A DNA stretch of 64,000 nucleotides from Citrobacter sedlakii NBRC 105722 (GTDB lineage Bacteria; Pseudomonadota; Gammaproteobacteria; Enterobacterales; Enterobacteriaceae): the NCBI RefSeq assembly GCF_000759835.1, contig NZ_BBNB01000003.1, positions 124,001 to 188,000 on the forward strand. The letters run 5' to 3'. Below are positions 36,179 to 45,519 of this stretch, piece by piece. The position numbers and the translations under genes were made by a program. The notes beneath the pieces are model-generated. The model did no database searches. It had not been told where the DNA came from and was given only the letters and a program-made list of their open reading frames with translations. The stretch's first letter is position 1. Every line of letters starts with the position of its first letter.

Positions 36179-36975
36179 CCTTACTCAGCGTCTCTGCCCT
36201 GTCACATCAGTATGCGCACGCGAACCTCGGCGGAAAACATCCGCATCAGGCGGTACTGAACGATATCTCACTGAACCTGCAAAGCGGCGAAACCGTGGCG
36301 CTGTTAGGCCGTAGCGGCTGCGGGAAAAGCACCCTCGCGCGTCTGCTCGTCGGGCTGGAGTCACCGACGCAGGGGAGCGTAAGCTGGCGCGGCGAACCGC
36401 TGGCGACACTGAACCGGGCGAAACAGAAAGCCTTTCGCCGGGATATTCAGATGGTGTTCCAGGACGCTATCAGCGCCGTTAATCCGCGCAAAACCGTCTG
36501 CGAGATCCTCCGTGAGCCGATGCGTCATTTGCTCTCGCTGTCGAAAGCCGACCAACTGGCGCGGGTGCGCGAGATGCTGAACGCGGTCGATCTCGACGTT
36601 TCGCTGCTGAACAAACGCCCGCCGCAGTTGAGCGGCGGCCAGCTGCAGCGCGTCTGCCTGGCGCGAGCGCTGGTGGTAGAGCCGAAACTGTTGATTCTGG
36701 ACGAGGCGGTATCGAACCTCGATCTGGTGTTGCAGGCCGGGGTGATCCGTCTGCTCAAAAAATTGCAGCAACAGTTTGGCACCGCCTGTCTGTTTATCAC
36801 CCACGATCTGCGGCTGGTCGAGCGTTTCTGCGAGCGGGTGATGGTGATGGACGACGGGCGAATCGTGGAAACGCAGACCGTTGGCGAGAGGTTAACATTT
36901 TCCTCTGAGGCGGGACGTGTGTTACAAAACGCGGTACTTCCCGCTTTTCCCGTGCGCCGTCGCGCCATAGCCTGA
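36175..36975 (+). CDS. nikE: Nickel ABC transporter ATP-binding protein NikE
   Basis: Second ATPase subunit, 266 aa. Walker A is GRSGCGKST near residue 44, the ABC signature LSGGQLQR, and Walker [13 protein letters not shown]; the Pro usual after DE is replaced by Ala, as in E. coli NikE. The 4-bp ATGA overlap with nikD keeps subunit levels matched. nikR follows after 12 bp. Confidence 0.97.
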   Translation: MTLLSVSALSHQYAHANLGGKHPHQAVLNDISLNLQSGETVALLGRSGCGKSTLARLLVGLESPTQGSVSWRGEPLATLNRAKQKAFRRDIQMVFQDAISAVNPRKTVCEILREPMRHLLSLSKADQLARVREMLNAVDLDVSLLNKRPPQLSGGQLQRVCLARALVVEPKLLILDEAVSNLDLVLQAGVIRLLKKLQQQFGTACLFITHDLRLVERFCERVMVMDDGRIVETQTVGERLTFSSEAGRVLQNAVLPAFPVRRRAIA

Positions 36976-36984
36976 GGTTTATAA

Positions 36985-37389
<405 letters not shown>

Positions 37390-37415
37390 CGTCGCCGCAT
37401 CCGGCAAAAGATCGA

Positions 37416-37462
37416 GTGCGCTGCGCTTCTCCGGCCTGGCGCAGTTCGCGACCGCAGGCCGG
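37416..37462. repeat. 47-bp REP-like direct repeat, copy 1
   Basis: Identical over 47 bp to the copy at 38179-38225. It contains a hairpin with 8-bp arms CCGGCCTG / CAGGCCGG (37431-37438, 37455-37462). The two copies bracket the hicAB module in the same orientation. Confidence 0.9.
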
Positions 37463-37470
37463 CTCAGGCA

Positions 37471-37830
37471 TTAAGCCTGTTTCAAACGTTCACTAAGGGT
37501 ATCGATAATCCAGGTATTGACGGACACCTGTTCTTCCGCCGCTGCGGAACTTAAGCGTTCGCCAAAAGATTCCGGATAGCGAAGCGTAAACGTTTTCATT
37601 TTTTCCGTATGTGCATAAGGTTCGATTCCCGCTTCCCGGCAATCCGCAAGATATTCGTTTAAAGAGATTTCGCCCTCTTCCTGTAAACCCTGAATGCTGT
37701 CTGAGACAAAATCGCAATGACCCGATAACCCAAGGAATTTACCGCGAAACGCGTTTAGTTCAGGCACATAATGAATCACGGCAGGATGCCCCGCGATTTC
37801 CATTGCGTTTGGCGTTTTAGGTTTGATCAT
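37471..37830 (-). CDS. hicB: HicB-family antitoxin
   Basis: A 119-aa antitoxin. The N-terminal part (residues about 15-75) is the HicB degenerate RNase H-like fold (VIHYVPELNAFRGKFLGL, DSIQGLQEEGEISLNEYL). The C-terminal part is an Arc/MetJ-type ribbon-helix-helix (FTLRYPESFGERLSSAAAEEQ, SVNTWIIDTL) that would bind the promoter dyads upstream of hicA. The start overlaps the toxin stop by 4 bp. Toxin-first order is typical of HicAB. Confidence 0.9.
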   Translation of the reverse strand: MIKPKTPNAMEIAGHPAVIHYVPELNAFRGKFLGLSGHCDFVSDSIQGLQEEGEISLNEYLADCREAGIEPYAHTEKMKTFTLRYPESFGERLSSAAAEEQVSVNTWIIDTLSERLKQA

Positions 37831-38102
37831 GGTTTAACCCCTATGCTTATTAGCCAGTCGCGCACACTCTCCACTGCGCCTTTATCTGTATCCGGTGAAG
37901 GATGCGGTCGGTGAAAACAAGCAATACTATTGTTTAATAAGAATTTGCATCGAGAGCCGCGTCCTTCTTTAATTTCACCGCCTAACGCTTTGACCAGAGA
38001 CTCTATGTCTAACCACTTTATTGCTTGTGGTACAGGCGTTTTAAAGAGTTGCTCCAGCGTATTCCTTTGCTTTTTCCGCAAGGATAACACCTGCTGCCTC
38101 AT
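37827..38102 (-). CDS. hicA: HicA-family toxin (mRNA interferase)
   Basis: A 91-aa dsRBD-like mRNA interferase. The family core is at residues 33-90: a helix SLVKALGGEIKEGRGSR, then the catalytic-position His in CFHRPHPSPD. It has an N-terminal extension of about 30 residues (MRQQVLSLRKKQRNTLEQLF) compared with the 60-aa minimal HicA; long versions occur naturally. It is the first gene of the minus-strand pair and is preceded by a promoter with three TTGAC-containing dyad elements. Confidence 0.88.
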   Translation of the reverse strand: MRQQVLSLRKKQRNTLEQLFKTPVPQAIKWLDIESLVKALGGEIKEGRGSRCKFLLNNSIACFHRPHPSPDTDKGAVESVRDWLISIGVKP

Positions 38103-38114
38103 AACATTCCCTTT

Positions 38115-38164
38115 TTGACTTCATCCTTTGACGTCAATTTTATGACAGCATAAAGTGAAGTCAA
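38115..38164 (-). promoter_or_regulatory. hicAB promoter and autoregulatory operator
   Basis: On the minus strand a -35 TTGACT (38164-38159) and -10 TAAAAT are 16 bp apart. A 9-bp inverted repeat TTGACTTCA (38115-38123) and TGAAGTCAA (38156-38164) encloses the region, and a 10-bp palindrome TTGACGTCAA (38128-38137) lies just after the -10. This fits cooperative binding of HicB through its ribbon-helix-helix domain. Confidence 0.75.
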
Positions 38165-38178
38165 GCCTCCGCTACCGG

Positions 38179-38225
38179 GTGCGCTGCGCTTCTCCGGCCT
38201 GGCGCAGTTCGCGACCGCAGGCCGG
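38179..38225. repeat. 47-bp REP-like direct repeat, copy 2
   Basis: Same 47 bp as 37416-37462, ending 1 bp before the yhhJ stop codon. Its hairpin arms lie at 38194-38201 and 38218-38225. It may end yhhJ transcripts as well as mark the module boundary. Confidence 0.9.
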
Positions 38226-38226
38226 A

Positions 38227-39351
38227 TTACGCCATCGTGCCGATCGTTTTCCGGAAGCGGAACAAGGCGATCAGGAAGAAGGCGCTGCCAATAGCCAGCA
38301 GGGTGAGGAACTGCGGCCACACGATGCCAAACCCCGCACCGCGATAGAGAATCGCCTGCGCCAGCGAGACAAAATGGGTGGTTGGCATGGTCAGCATGAT
38401 GTCCTGGACCGCCTCCGGCATACTTTCGCGCGGCGTCGAACCGCCGGAAAGCATCTGTAACGGCAACAGCACCAGAATCATTAGCAGGCCCAGTTGCGGC
38501 ATGGAACGCGCCAGCGTGCCCATAAAGATACCAATGGAAGTGGTGGCGAACAGGCTCAGCGCTACGCCCAGCATAAACAACGGGATCGAACCTTCGATCG
38601 GCACGCCGAGCACGCCTTTCACCATCAGCAGCAGCGACAGGCCAGAAACCACCAGCACCACCAGCCCCATCGACCAGACCTTCGCCATCATGATCTCAAA
38701 CGGCGTAATCGGCATCACCAGCAGGTGTTCAATGGTGCCGTGTTCACGTTCACGGATCAGCGCCGAGCCGGTCAACACAATCGCCAGCATGGTGATGTTG
38801 TTAATAATCGCCATTACGCCGCCAAACCACGCCGGGTCAAGGTTCGGGTTAAAACGCATTCGCGTCTCCAGTGAGACCGGCGGCTCGCTGTTGTCGCGAT
38901 AACGGGCGACAAAACTGTTCACCTCGCCGTTAATGATATTTTGAATATAGCTGTTGCCGGTAAACGCCTGGCTCATCCGCGTGGCGTCAACGTTGACCTG
39001 AATATCCGGTTGCCGTCCGGCCAGCACGTCGCGCTGAAAATTGGGCGGAATGTTCACCGCAAAGGTGTAGCGACCCGCGTCCAGCCCGGCGTCCATTTCG
39101 TCAGCGGTGATCATTTCCGGCGGTAAAAACCACGGGCGATAAAAGCTGTTCACGATGCGATTCGACAACGGCGATTGATCCATGTCGGCAATCGCAATCG
39201 GCGCCAGATGCAGCGAACCGGGCAGTACGGTGGCGGAGGAGTATACCGAGACGGTAAACGCGAAAACGATCAGCGTCAGCATCGCTTTATCACCCAGCAG
39301 GCTGCGTAACTCTTTAATGCCCAAATTGAAAATATTGCGTAACCGGCGCAT
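38227..39351 (-). CDS. yhhJ: ABC-2 family transporter permease YhhJ
   Basis: Membrane subunit of an ABC-2-type exporter, 374 aa. It has one N-terminal helix, a periplasmic domain of about 150 residues (to near residue 180) and five C-terminal helices with the ABC-2 motif ALIREREHGTIEHLLVMPIT. The start at 39351 has GGAGG 3 bp upstream and overlaps the rbbA stop (TAATG). With rbbA and yhiI it forms an efflux-type unit resembling YbhGFSR; its substrate is unknown. Confidence 0.95.
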   Translation of the reverse strand: MRRLRNIFNLGIKELRSLLGDKAMLTLIVFAFTVSVYSSATVLPGSLHLAPIAIADMDQSPLSNRIVNSFYRPWFLPPEMITADEMDAGLDAGRYTFAVNIPPNFQRDVLAGRQPDIQVNVDATRMSQAFTGNSYIQNIINGEVNSFVARYRDNSEPPVSLETRMRFNPNLDPAWFGGVMAIINNITMLAIVLTGSALIREREHGTIEHLLVMPITPFEIMMAKVWSMGLVVLVVSGLSLLLMVKGVLGVPIEGSIPLFMLGVALSLFATTSIGIFMGTLARSMPQLGLLMILVLLPLQMLSGGSTPRESMPEAVQDIMLTMPTTHFVSLAQAILYRGAGFGIVWPQFLTLLAIGSAFFLIALFRFRKTIGTMA

Positions 39352-42095
39352 TACCCCTCCTGTTTTTTCAGCAGCAGAATGCTCAGTCCCAACACCAGCG
39401 GAATGGCCACCAGCAGCGGCAGGAACTGCGGCCAGAGATCGGCGAGATCCAGCGCTTTCGAAAATGTTCCGCGGGCGATCGTCAGAAAATGGCTGGTCGG
39501 GTAGATCTCGCCAATCCACCGGCCTGGACCTTCCAGCGAAGCCACCGGATCGATCATTCCTGAAAACTGGGTGGCCGGGATCAGCGTGATAATGGACGTA
39601 CCGAAAATTGCCGCAATCTGGCTTTTCATAAACGTAGAAATCAGCAGACCCATGCCGGTGGCGATGGTGACATATAGCAGCGCCGCGAGGCTGAGCGTCA
39701 GAAAACTGCCCTTATGCGGAACGCCAAACACGAACACCGACAGCGCGCAGAGCAGCAGAAAATTGAGCATCCCCAGCGCGATATACGGCAGCTGTTTGCC
39801 GAGCAGAAATTCGCTGCGGGTGGTCGGCGTTACGTACAGGTTGATGATTGACCCGAGCTCTTTTTCCCGTACCACGCTCAGCGCGCTGAGCATGGAAGGG
39901 ATCATCATTAATAGCAACGGGATCACCGCCGGAACAATAGCGGGCAGACTTTTCACGTCCGGGTTATAGCGATAGCGGGTTTCGATGGTCAGTAAACCGG
40001 ACTGCGTTACGGGCGTTGGCTGGCGGCCCGCCACCTCCTGCAGCCAGCTTTGGTGCATCGCCTGTACATAACCTTTCACCGTCTCGGCGCGGCTCGGCAT
40101 CGCGCCATCAACCCATACGCCAATGTCCACCGGCGTGCCGCGGGCAATGTCGCGGCCAAAATCAGGCGGAATTTCAATCGCTACCGCCACTTCACCCGCG
40201 CGCATTCGCCGGTCGAGATCGTCATAACTGGTAAGCGGTGGTTGTTCAATAAAATAACGGGAACCGGACAGGTTGAGCGTCCACGCCTGGCTGCTGACTG
40301 TCTGGTCGCGGTCGAGCACCGCAAAGCGCAGGTTTTCAACGTCCATGCTGATGCCGTAACCCATGATCAGCATCAGGATCACCGTCCCCATCAGCGCCAG
40401 CGTTGAACGAACCGGATCGCGACGCAGCTCCAGCGCTTCGCGACGGCTATAGCTGAACAGACGGCGCAGGCTGAAGCCCTGGCGCGGCGGTTTTTCCTGT
40501 TCATGCGTCATCTTCAGCGGCAACGACGCGTCCGGCGTCGGGGCCGGACCCGACGCTTCCGCCAGCCAGGCAATAAACGCGTCTTCCAGCGTGGCGGCGC
40601 CGCGCCGTTCTACCAGTTCCCGCGGTGTGCCGCTGGCCAGCACTTTCCCGGCGTGCATCAGCGACATGCGGTCGCAACGCTCCGCCTCGTTCATAAAGTG
40701 GGTGGAGATAAAAATGGTCACTTTGTCGCGACGGGATAAATCGACCATCAGTTGCCAGAACATATCCCTGGCGACCGGATCGACGCCGGAAGTCGGTTCG
40801 TCAAGGATCAGCATTTCCGGGCGATGGATCACCGCCACGGCCAGCGACAGGCGTTGACGAATGCCGAGCGGGAGCGACGTCGGCAGGATGTCTTCCACTT
40901 CGGTGAGCATAAAGCGTTTGCTCATCTCATTGACCCGCGCCGGGATCTCCGCTTGCGGTATATGAAAAAGGCGGGCGTGCAGCTCCAGATTTTGCCGCAC
41001 CGTCAACTCGCTGTAGAGTGAAAAGGCTTGCGACATATAGCCGACGCGGCGGCGAGTTTCGATATCCTTCGGATCGACCGGTTGACCAAACAGCCACGCT
41101 TCGCCTTCGCTTGCGGGCAGCAACCCGGTCAGCATTTTCATGGTGGTGGATTTCCCGCAGCCGTTCGAACCGAGAAAGCCAAAAATCTCGCCGCGCGGAA
41201 TGCGGAAGTTAACGTGATCGACAGCGACGAAATTGCCAAAGCGCATAGTCAACGCTTTCGCCTCTATCGCAATTTCCGCCTGTTCCGCGTCATACGGCGG
41301 GATAGTCACCGGTTTGTGGGCCTGCCGCTGCGCCTCGGGTAAAAGGGCGATAAACGCCTGCTCCAGCGAATCGCTGGCGGTTTGCTCGCGCAACGCCTGC
41401 GCGCTGCCGGTTGCCAACACCTCACCCGCGTTCATTGCCACCAGCCAGTCAAAACGTTCAGCCTCTTCCATATAGGCCGTCGCGACCAGCACGCTCATGT
41501 TGGTCTGACGCTGGCGAATGCTGTCGATAAGGTCCCAGAACTGCGCGCGGGAAAGCGGATCAACGCCGGTGGTCGGCTCGTCGAGAATCAATAACTGCGG
41601 GTCGTGGATCAGGGCGCAGCACAGTCCCAGCTTTTGCTTCATGCCGCCCGACAGTTTTCCGGCGGGACGGTCGCGAAACGGCGCCAGCCCGGTGCTGTTC
41701 AACAGTTCATTGATACGCGCTTCGCGCTCGGCTTTGCTATGCCCAAACAGGCGGGCAAAAAAGTCGACATTTTCATACACCGACAGCGTGTGGTAGAGGT
41801 TTTTTCCCAGTCCCTGCGGCATCCAGGCGATGCGCGGACACACCTCGCGGCGGTGCTTCGGGTCGCGCATATCGCCGCCAAGCACCCTCACGTTTCCCTG
41901 TTCGATCGCCCGCGCGCCGGAAATCAGCGACAGCAGGCTTGATTTTCCCACCCCGTCCGGGCCAATCAGCCCCACCATGCAGCGGGCGGGAATGTCCAGC
42001 GTGATGTTGTTCAGCGCGACCGTAGCCCCGTAATGCTGACTCACGCCGTCAAGGTGCGCCACGGGAGGTACGGAAACCTGCGCCAGATGCGTCAT
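39351..42095 (-). CDS. rbbA: Ribosome-associated ATPase / ABC transporter RbbA (YhiH)
   Basis: A 914-aa fusion of two ATP-binding cassettes and an ABC-2 permease domain. The first cassette has GPDGVGKSS (near residue 43) and [12 protein letters not shown]; the second has GSNGCGKST (near 310) and LDEPTSGVD. The membrane part begins at about 550, with a helix, a periplasmic domain and five helices. E. coli RbbA copurifies with ribosomes and stimulates elongation, though its architecture and neighbours YhhJ and YhiI also suggest export. Start and stop both overlap the flanking genes. Confidence 0.96.
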   Translation of the reverse strand: MTHLAQVSVPPVAHLDGVSQHYGATVALNNITLDIPARCMVGLIGPDGVGKSSLLSLISGARAIEQGNVRVLGGDMRDPKHRREVCPRIAWMPQGLGKNLYHTLSVYENVDFFARLFGHSKAEREARINELLNSTGLAPFRDRPAGKLSGGMKQKLGLCCALIHDPQLLILDEPTTGVDPLSRAQFWDLIDSIRQRQTNMSVLVATAYMEEAERFDWLVAMNAGEVLATGSAQALREQTASDSLEQAFIALLPEAQRQAHKPVTIPPYDAEQAEIAIEAKALTMRFGNFVAVDHVNFRIPRGEIFGFLGSNGCGKSTTMKMLTGLLPASEGEAWLFGQPVDPKDIETRRRVGYMSQAFSLYSELTVRQNLELHARLFHIPQAEIPARVNEMSKRFMLTEVEDILPTSLPLGIRQRLSLAVAVIHRPEMLILDEPTSGVDPVARDMFWQLMVDLSRRDKVTIFISTHFMNEAERCDRMSLMHAGKVLASGTPRELVERRGAATLEDAFIAWLAEASGPAPTPDASLPLKMTHEQEKPPRQGFSLRRLFSYSRREALELRRDPVRSTLALMGTVILMLIMGYGISMDVENLRFAVLDRDQTVSSQAWTLNLSGSRYFIEQPPLTSYDDLDRRMRAGEVAVAIEIPPDFGRDIARGTPVDIGVWVDGAMPSRAETVKGYVQAMHQSWLQEVAGRQPTPVTQSGLLTIETRYRYNPDVKSLPAIVPAVIPLLLMMIPSMLSALSVVREKELGSIINLYVTPTTRSEFLLGKQLPYIALGMLNFLLLCALSVFVFGVPHKGSFLTLSLAALLYVTIATGMGLLISTFMKSQIAAIFGTSIITLIPATQFSGMIDPVASLEGPGRWIGEIYPTSHFLTIARGTFSKALDLADLWPQFLPLLVAIPLVLGLSILLLKKQEG

Positions 42096-43159
42096 TGCGG
42101 CAGCCTCACTGCCAGCGACTCAGGCCACGGGAGTTTTTCATCCAGCCTCACCCACGCCATTCCCGGTAGCCCGGTTTTCACATATTCCAGATGCTGTTCG
42201 AGCAGTTCCGGTGGGATACGCGCCTTGACGCGAAACATCAGCTTCAGTCGCTCATCGCTCGTCTCAACGGTCTTCGGAGTGAACTGGGCGACGCTGGCGA
42301 CAAAGCTAATGGTGGCGGGAATACGCAGCGTCGGCGCGGCATCCAGCACCAGTCGCGCTTCGCCGCCAATCTTCAGCAGTCCGGCCTGTTCGGTAGGCAG
42401 GAAAAAGGTCATATAAACATCGCTGAGATCGACCATATTCAGCACCCGACCTCCCGCCGCCAGTACTTCGCCCGGTTCCGCCACCCGGTACTGCACCCGG
42501 CCATCGCGCGGCGCTTTCAGTTCACTGTCCTCAATGTCGGCGACGATGCGACGTTCGGTGGCCTGCGCGGCTTCCACGCGGGTTTGCGCCTGAATGATGC
42601 TGGTACGCGCGGCCTCGATCGCCGCGTTAGCGGCAGAGACCTGCGCTTTTGCCGACTCCAGCGCCGCGCGGGCGCTTTCGGCGGCGGCGCGATCGTCATC
42701 CAGTTGCTGCGCCGACACCGCGCCACGCTGGGAAAGCGAGCGTGAGCGAAGGTGACGATTAGAGACCGAAGCCAGCTCGGCTTCACGCTGTTTCACCACC
42801 GACTGCGCGGCGCGGGTTTCGCTCTGGCGCTGCTCAAGAAGCGCCCGCGCGGCGGCAACGGCGCTTTCCGCTTCTTTAATTTGCGCGATGGCTTCCAGCC
42901 GTTGCTCCTGCAACACGCGGGTATCCATCTTCGCCAGCACCTCGCCCTGGCGAACAAACTGCCCCTCTTTCACCAGAATAGCGTCAATGCGTCCGGCGAT
43001 TTTGGTGGCGATATCCACTTCCGTCGCCTCGATCCTGCCGTTACTGGCGGCAAAGCCCTCCGGCACGCCAGCGGGGCGCAGCATCCACCACGCCGCCGCC
43101 GCGACCACCGCCAGCACGCCTGCCACCCACCACGCCAAATGACGTTTACTCTTGTCCAT
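42092..43159 (-). CDS. yhiI: HlyD-family membrane fusion protein YhiI
   Basis: Periplasmic adaptor of the RbbA-YhhJ exporter, 355 aa as in E. coli. It has an N-terminal signal anchor (about residues 9-28), a lipoyl/biotinyl half-motif ([22 protein letters not shown]), a long alpha-helical coiled-coil hairpin (about 85-200, Ala/Gln/Arg-rich) and a beta-barrel. It is first in the minus-strand operon yhiI-rbbA-yhhJ, so the promoter lies in the gap upstream. Confidence 0.95.
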   Translation of the reverse strand: MDKSKRHLAWWVAGVLAVVAAAAWWMLRPAGVPEGFAASNGRIEATEVDIATKIAGRIDAILVKEGQFVRQGEVLAKMDTRVLQEQRLEAIAQIKEAESAVAAARALLEQRQSETRAAQSVVKQREAELASVSNRHLRSRSLSQRGAVSAQQLDDDRAAAESARAALESAKAQVSAANAAIEAARTSIIQAQTRVEAAQATERRIVADIEDSELKAPRDGRVQYRVAEPGEVLAAGGRVLNMVDLSDVYMTFFLPTEQAGLLKIGGEARLVLDAAPTLRIPATISFVASVAQFTPKTVETSDERLKLMFRVKARIPPELLEQHLEYVKTGLPGMAWVRLDEKLPWPESLAVRLPQ

Positions 43160-43638
43160 AATCGACCCGCCATAATCCCTGTCAGCAAACCATGCGTGTT
43201 ACAACACCCACCGAACGCGCGTTCAGCGGGATCTTCCTTCCGGGATAAGAAGGAAAGCGAGAAAGTAGCCGTGCGGCATCCGGGCGTCAGCGCGACGCGT
43301 GCCGTGAAGGAAAGTGAATGATGGAGAAGTGCGAAAAACGGGTAGTAATGTTGTCATCATCAGCGATCCTGGCCGTAAATGAAACACGCATACTCATAAC
43401 TACTATCAATAGGATACTAACACCTGCGATTAATAAGTCTATTCAGTAATTCTTGTCAATGACGCCCGTAACGGAATTCACTTATCGCCCTGCATTGTCC
43501 CGGGCTGAACGAAGGCCGTACTCTGGCGCCGCAGGGCGCTGGCATGGACGATGTGATCGCGTTCCATTTCGGATTTCATTCTGCATTTCACCCCCCTTTC
43601 ACTTTGCAAATATCGCTATTTCGGCGGCCAGCCAGAAT

Positions 43639-43667
43639 GTGAAGAACATCACCTGAACAGTTCTCAC
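43639..43667 (+). promoter_or_regulatory. Candidate upstream activator site for the sigma-54 regulator
   Basis: Imperfect inverted repeat GTGAAGAAC (43639-43647) and GTTCTCAC (43660-43667), centred about 90 bp upstream of the -24 element, a normal distance for an enhancer-type site. The regulator encoded at 48171 is the presumed ligand. The symmetry has one extra base in one arm. Confidence 0.45.
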
Positions 43668-43684
43668 CCGCCTCACCCATTTAA

Positions 43685-43702
43685 AAAATAATAGATTATT
43701 TT
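43685..43702 (+). promoter_or_regulatory. AT-rich perfect dyad between activator site and sigma-54 promoter
   Basis: AAAATAAT-AG-ATTATTTT, a perfect 8+8 palindrome 38 bp before the -24 box. Its location between enhancer and promoter suits a DNA-bending site (IHF-type region) or a second activator site; no strict IHF consensus was fixed. Confidence 0.4.
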
Positions 43703-43740
43703 CAATGCATTATAAAAATTCACTGCGTTCTGCAAGGTTA

Positions 43741-43757
43741 TGGCACGCCCTCTGCAA
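43741..43757 (+). promoter_or_regulatory. Sigma-54 (-24/-12) promoter of the catabolic operon
   Basis: TGGCACG-N4-CTGCA with GG at 43742-43743 and GC at 43754-43755, exactly 10 bp between them. It differs from the consensus TGGCACG-N4-TTGCW at one position. It ends 35 bp before the first gene, and the operon's own activator is a sigma-54 enhancer-binding protein. Confidence 0.85.
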
Positions 43758-43791
43758 TATCACCGGTGTAATCAACACTGGAGATAGTTAA

Positions 43792-44745
43792 ATGACGTAC
43801 AAAATTTTACTCCCGCAGGAAATCATGGCAGAAGGGAGAGAATATCTGGAAAGCCGCGGTTATGAGCTGATTACCGGCTCAGGCATGGAAGAAGAGGACA
43901 TTATCCGCGATATCCCGGATTGCGACGGTATTATCGTTCGCCTGTCCAAAATGTCCGATCGCGTCTTTGAAGCGGCTAAAAAGCTGAAGGTGGTCGCACG
44001 TCACGGCGCGGGTTACGACACTGTCGATCTTGAATCAGCCAAACGCCACGGCGTGGTGGTTCTTAACGCGCCTATCGCCAACAGCATGTCGGTTGCCGAA
44101 CTGACGATTTTCTACATGTTGCACTGCTCGCGTAACTTTAAGCTGGTCGAAGAAAAGATGCTTGAAGATTACTACTGGGCCAAACTGCGTACCCCCAAAG
44201 TGGAGCTGGATGGCAAAACGCTCGGCCTGATCGGGGTGGGGAATATCGGCTCCCGCGTGGCCCTGAAAGCCCTGCACGGCTTCAACATGAAAGTCATTGC
44301 GTACGATCCGTATAAAACCCAGCAGCAAGTGCCGCAGGGCGTCCAGATGACGGATGACTTCGAACGCATCTTTAAAGAGAGCGACTTTGTTTCGCTGCAT
44401 TGTCCGACCACCGCCGAAACCACCGATTTTGTCGGTGAAAAACAGTTCTCCCTGATGAAACCTTCGGCCTATTTCATCAACACCGCGCGCGGCAAGCTGG
44501 TGGATGAAAAAGCGCTTTATCACGCGCTCACCAGTAACACCATCGCAGGCGCAGGCATCGATGTGCTGAAAAAAGAGCCATTCGACGCCAACGATCCCAT
44601 TTTTTCACTGAGCAATATCGTGATTGGGCCGCATATCGGCGCCGCCACGATCGAAGCGACCGATCGCGCTTCACTGCATTCCGCCATCGGGATTGATGAA
44701 GTCCTGTCCGGTAAAAAACCGTCCTGGCCGGTTCCGGGTTTTTAA
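43792..44745 (+). CDS. D-isomer-specific 2-hydroxyacid dehydrogenase
   Basis: NAD-dependent oxidoreductase of the D-3-phosphoglycerate dehydrogenase type, 317 aa, interconverting a D-2-hydroxyacid and a 2-oxoacid. The NAD loop is GVGNIGSRVA near residues 147-156. The catalytic triad is R233 (NTARGKLVDE), E262 (KKEPFD) and H281 (GPHIGAATIE). There is no C-terminal ACT domain, so it is not a regulated serine-pathway enzyme. CTGGAGATAGTTAA precedes the start. It is the first gene after the sigma-54 promoter and followed by an aldolase-like gene after 10 bp, so a catabolic role is likely. Confidence 0.9.
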   Translation: MTYKILLPQEIMAEGREYLESRGYELITGSGMEEEDIIRDIPDCDGIIVRLSKMSDRVFEAAKKLKVVARHGAGYDTVDLESAKRHGVVVLNAPIANSMSVAELTIFYMLHCSRNFKLVEEKMLEDYYWAKLRTPKVELDGKTLGLIGVGNIGSRVALKALHGFNMKVIAYDPYKTQQQVPQGVQMTDDFERIFKESDFVSLHCPTTAETTDFVGEKQFSLMKPSAYFINTARGKLVDEKALYHALTSNTIAGAGIDVLKKEPFDANDPIFSLSNIVIGPHIGAATIEATDRASLHSAIGIDEVLSGKKPSWPVPGF

Positions 44746-44755
44746 GGAGAAAAAC

Positions 44756-45454
44756 ATGTCTATTGGCAACCGTATTTTTTTACAACGCCCGCAAGGCAAT
44801 CCTGAACTGCTCAAAGCGTATGAACAGCTTCCGGCGGCAAATATTGCCGACACCATGAACCGTATCGCGGTACTCGGCAACGGCATAAAGCGTATTTCCG
44901 CGCCGAAGAAGCCGATTATGGCAGGGTTTGCTATCACCGTGAAAGCGCGCGCCGGGGATAACCTGATGCTGCATGCGGCGCTGGATATGGCGACGGAAAA
45001 CGACGTGATTGTGGTCTCTAATGAAGGCGACCGCTCCCGCGCGCTGATGGGGGAGATCATGGTGGCCTACGCGCACTGCTGCAAAAAAATCGCCGGAATT
45101 GTGCTCGACGGCCCCATCCGTGATATCGACGCGCTTTCCGTCCTCGACTTCCCGCTCTTTGCTACCGGCGCAAACCCGGCAGGCCCCTTTAAGGAAGGGC
45201 CGGGCGAAGTGAATACGCCGATCGCCGTCGGCGGTGTGGCGGTGAATCCCGGCGACCTGATTGTCGGCGACGCCGATGGCGTCATCGTGGTGCCGCTTGG
45301 CGACGCCGAAGCGCTGCTGGCGAAAGCAAAAGAGTATTCAAAATTTGACGCAAGTAAGGTCGAAGCGGCTAAAAACGGCGCCGCGAACCGTCAGTGGGTT
45401 AAGAAGACGCTTGAAGACAAAGGCGTTGAGTTCATCGACGACACTTACCGTTAA
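44756..45454 (+). CDS. RraA-like / 4-hydroxy-4-methyl-2-oxoglutarate aldolase-type protein
   Basis: A 232-aa member of the RraA/HMG aldolase fold. Class II pyruvate aldolases of this fold use a Gly...Arg-Asp site; here G99 and R122-D123 with D125 (LDGPIRDIDAL) keep it, which favours aldolase or oxaloacetate-decarboxylase chemistry over the RNase E-inhibitor role of true RraA. The start at 44756 has AAGGAGA 6 bp upstream; a longer in-frame reading lies inside the dehydrogenase gene. It probably cleaves the 2-oxoacid made by the preceding enzyme. Confidence 0.82.
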   Translation: MSIGNRIFLQRPQGNPELLKAYEQLPAANIADTMNRIAVLGNGIKRISAPKKPIMAGFAITVKARAGDNLMLHAALDMATENDVIVVSNEGDRSRALMGEIMVAYAHCCKKIAGIVLDGPIRDIDALSVLDFPLFATGANPAGPFKEGPGEVNTPIAVGGVAVNPGDLIVGDADGVIVVPLGDAEALLAKAKEYSKFDASKVEAAKNGAANRQWVKKTLEDKGVEFIDDTYR

Positions 45455-45519
45455 TACGAATAAATAATAAAACGCCGCGACGCCTGATGAGCCGCGGCTT
45501 TAAAGCAAAGGTAATTAAC

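Larger units (their letters stand above)
43160..43791. other. 632-bp divergent intergenic region between yhiI and the catabolic operon
   Basis: The yhiI side holds a 12-bp palindrome GAACGCGCGTTC (43213-43224), a possible operator. The operon side holds an activator-site candidate, an AT-rich dyad and a sigma-54 promoter, each listed separately. Short open frames here have no ribosome sites and are not called. This is the junction where K-12 carries yhiJ to yhiM. Confidence 0.6.

Noticed and set aside
37416-38225. CRISPR array or transposon ends from the two 47-bp repeats
   Set aside because: Only two copies, 716 bp apart, with a toxin-antitoxin pair between them; no transposase or inverted termini. 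They look like REP-type repeats.
43453-43656. Small gene of 67 codons upstream of the catabolic operon
   Set aside because: It has no ribosome site, no recognisable pattern, and its 3' end overlaps the candidate activator site.
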